A DNA stretch of 7,720 bases from the NCBI GenBank assembly GCA_947254665.1, contig CAMYEJ010000067.1:1-7720 (forward strand), written 5' to 3'. Under the pieces are notes generated by a model, which searched no databases, had not been told where the DNA came from, and saw only the letters and a program-made list of their open reading frames with translations. Position numbers and translations under genes: made by a program. Below are positions 6,296 to 7,720 of the stretch, one piece after another. The first letter of the stretch is position 1; each line of letters starts with the position of its first letter. The stretch is from an uncultured Peptoniphilus sp. Its GTDB lineage: Bacteria > Bacillota > Clostridia > Tissierellales > Peptoniphilaceae.

Positions 6296-7651
6296 ATGGA
6301 TACAATTCATAAATTTTATCTAAACGATGCATATGTAGTACTAGATATAGCTAGTGGATCTGTGCATCTTGTAGAAGAAGTAGTTTATACGATTATAGAT
6401 GATGTAAAGAATTTAACTGAAGAAGAAATAATAAATAAATATTCAGATAGATTTAAAAAAGAAGATATTGTTACTGCTCTAAATGAAATAAAAGAGCTTG
6501 AAAAAGAAGGGATGCTCTTTACAGAAGATCCTAGACTAATGAAGGCGGTATATAATCCACAAAATATTATAAAAGCTATGTGTCTTCATGTATCTCACGA
6601 CTGCAATCTTAGATGCAAGTACTGTTTCGCAAGCCAAGGAGACTTCCATGGAGAAAGACTACTAATGGATTTAGAAACTGGAAAGGCTGCCATAGATTTT
6701 CTACTAGAAAATTCTGGAAATAGAAGAAACTTAGAGGTGGACTTCTTCGGTGGAGAACCGCTTATGAACTTCAAATTAGTAAAAGAACTTGTAGAATATG
6801 GAGACATAAGAGAAAAAGAATATGGAAAGAATTTCAGATGGACTTTAACTACAAATGGAATGCTCTTAAATGACGAAATAAATGAATTCTTAAACGAACA
6901 CATGTCAAATGTGGTTCTATCAATCGACGGAAGAAAAAAAATAAATGACGATATGAGACCAACTATAAATGGCAAAGGATCATATGACATAATCGTGCCT
7001 AAGTTTAAAAAGTTAATCGAAGGTAGAGGTGACAAGGACTACTACATCAGGGGAACATTTACCAATAAAAACTTGGACTTTGGAGAAGATTTAAAAGATT
7101 TCTACGAACAAGGATTTATGAAGACTTCTATTGAGCCAGTAGTAACAGATCCAAAAGAAGACTATGCAATAAGAGAAGAACACTTGGATAGAATTCTAGA
7201 AGAATATGAAAAGATGAGCAAGTACTACTTAGAAGTGAGAAAGACGAACAAAGATTTTCTATTTTTCCATTACATGATTGACCTAACCCAAGGACCTTGT
7301 GTAATTAAAAGGACAGTAGGATGTGGAGCGGGATCAGAATATATTGCAGTAACACCTACAGGAGATATTTATCCATGCCACCAATTCGTTGGGGAAGATG
7401 AATTCTTAATGGGAAATGTAAAAACAGGAATTAAGAATGAAAAATTAAGAAATGAATTTAAAAGTTCAAATGTATTTACAAAAGAAAAATGTTATTCATG
7501 CTGGGCGAGATACTATTGTTCCGGTGGATGCCATGCGAACAACTATTATTCAAATGGAACAATCAAAGAACCATACGAAATTCTCTGCGAAATGGAAAAG
7601 AAGAGAATCGAGTGTGCAATATCTGTACTAGCAAATGAAATGAATGAATAA
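6296..7651 (+). CDS. scfB: SCIFF peptide maturase (radical SAM-SPASM, thioether-forming)
   Basis: A 451-residue enzyme of the TIGR03974 / CteB type, which uses S-adenosylmethionine radical chemistry to install a Cys thioether cross-link in the Cys-rich SCIFF peptide. The N-terminal part (about 1-90; IHKFYLNDAYVVLDIASGSVH) matches the family's peptide-recognition (RRE) region. The radical SAM core has CxxxCxxC at C103, C107 and C110 for the SAM-binding [4Fe-4S] cluster and GGEP at 152-155. The C-terminal SPASM domain is complete: C343-x12-G-x4-C361, then C399-x2-C402-x5-C408-x3-C412, then C431, with the additional family cysteines C335 and C440. These residues bind two auxiliary Fe-S clusters. 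Family-diagnostic strings such as NRRNLEVDFFGGEPLMNF and NGKGSYDIIVPKFKKL make the subfamily call firm. No SCIFF precursor gene is seen upstream, where it normally lies. The gene has its own terminator, and its expression must pass or start at the hairpin at 6253-6274. Confidence 0.93.
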   Translation: MDTIHKFYLNDAYVVLDIASGSVHLVEEVVYTIIDDVKNLTEEEIINKYSDRFKKEDIVTALNEIKELEKEGMLFTEDPRLMKAVYNPQNIIKAMCLHVSHDCNLRCKYCFASQGDFHGERLLMDLETGKAAIDFLLENSGNRRNLEVDFFGGEPLMNFKLVKELVEYGDIREKEYGKNFRWTLTTNGMLLNDEINEFLNEHMSNVVLSIDGRKKINDDMRPTINGKGSYDIIVPKFKKLIEGRGDKDYYIRGTFTNKNLDFGEDLKDFYEQGFMKTSIEPVVTDPKEDYAIREEHLDRILEEYEKMSKYYLEVRKTNKDFLFFHYMIDLTQGPCVIKRTVGCGAGSEYIAVTPTGDIYPCHQFVGEDEFLMGNVKTGIKNEKLRNEFKSSNVFTKEKCYSCWARYYCSGGCHANNYYSNGTIKEPYEILCEMEKKRIECAISVLANEMNE

Positions 7652-7653
7652 TC

Positions 7654-7676
7654 AAGAGGCGAAAGCCTCTTTTTTT
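7654..7676 (+). terminator. Intrinsic terminator after scfB
   Basis: AAGAGGC (7654-7660) pairs with GCCTCTT (7665-7671) around a stable GAAA tetraloop, and the T run extends to 7676. It begins 3 nt after the scfB stop codon and closes this transcription unit. Nothing recognisable follows to the window end apart from AT-rich sequence. Confidence 0.92.
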
Positions 7677-7720
7677 ATGCAAAAATTTAAAATCAAAAAT
7701 ATAAATAAATATATTTATAC

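Noticed and set aside
7705..7718. Perfect AT-only palindrome ATAAATATATTTAT near the window end
   Set aside because: In sequence made only of A and T such palindromes arise easily; it is not followed by a T run or matched by a second copy, and the window ends too soon to judge an operator or promoter.
1..7720. CRISPR arrays, tRNA or rRNA genes, insertion sequences, prophage or defence genes
   Set aside because: No regularly spaced repeats, cloverleaf-like sequences, transposase motifs or inverted terminal repeats were seen; nearly all of the window is occupied by six ordinary coding genes and the radical SAM gene.

Overview
The window is AT-rich, densely packed plus-strand DNA from a low-GC Gram-positive anaerobe of the Clostridia/Tissierellia type (for example a Peptoniphilus/Anaerococcus relative). 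This rests on heavy use of AGA/AGG and ATA codons, strong AGGAGG-type ribosome binding sites, a PolI that appears to have lost its proofreading site, and a SCIFF-type radical SAM maturase, a family characteristic of these anaerobes. The genus is an inference; nothing in the window fixes it.

Positions 1-6177 look like one transcription unit of six genes with almost no space between them. They are the 3' part of polA (DNA polymerase I), coaE (dephospho-CoA kinase, overlapping polA by 14 nt), a membrane-anchored YkuE-like metallophosphoesterase (12 nt gap), a duplicated DUF1538 multi-pass membrane protein (1 nt gap), a tandem PII-like protein (8 nt overlap) and a MATE-family exporter starting at TTG inside the PII gene (11 nt overlap). 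The first two are housekeeping genes. The DUF1538 protein and its PII-like partner look like an uncharacterised membrane protein plus soluble regulator module, by analogy with AmtB-GlnK and SbtA-SbtB. The PII gene also has a well-formed internal ribosome binding site and ATG exactly at the boundary between its two domains.

Positions 6178-6295 are the only sizeable intergenic region. It holds a near-consensus promoter (TTTACA-17-TATAAT with a TGn extension), a second TGn-TATAAT element 15 nt downstream, an intrinsic terminator immediately after that, and then the ribosome binding site of the next gene. The terminator lies between the promoter(s) and the next gene, with only 21 nt left before the start codon, so the downstream gene must be reached by read-through or from a start point at the hairpin.

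Positions 6296-7651 encode a complete SCIFF peptide maturase (scfB/CteB type radical SAM-SPASM enzyme), followed by a strong GAAA-loop terminator. The short Cys-rich precursor gene (scfA) that normally lies immediately upstream of this maturase is not present in the window. The last 44 nt are AT-rich and hold no gene.

The points most worth a second look are the maturase without an adjacent precursor, the promoter/terminator arrangement before it, and the DUF1538/tandem-PII pair with its possible internal translation start.
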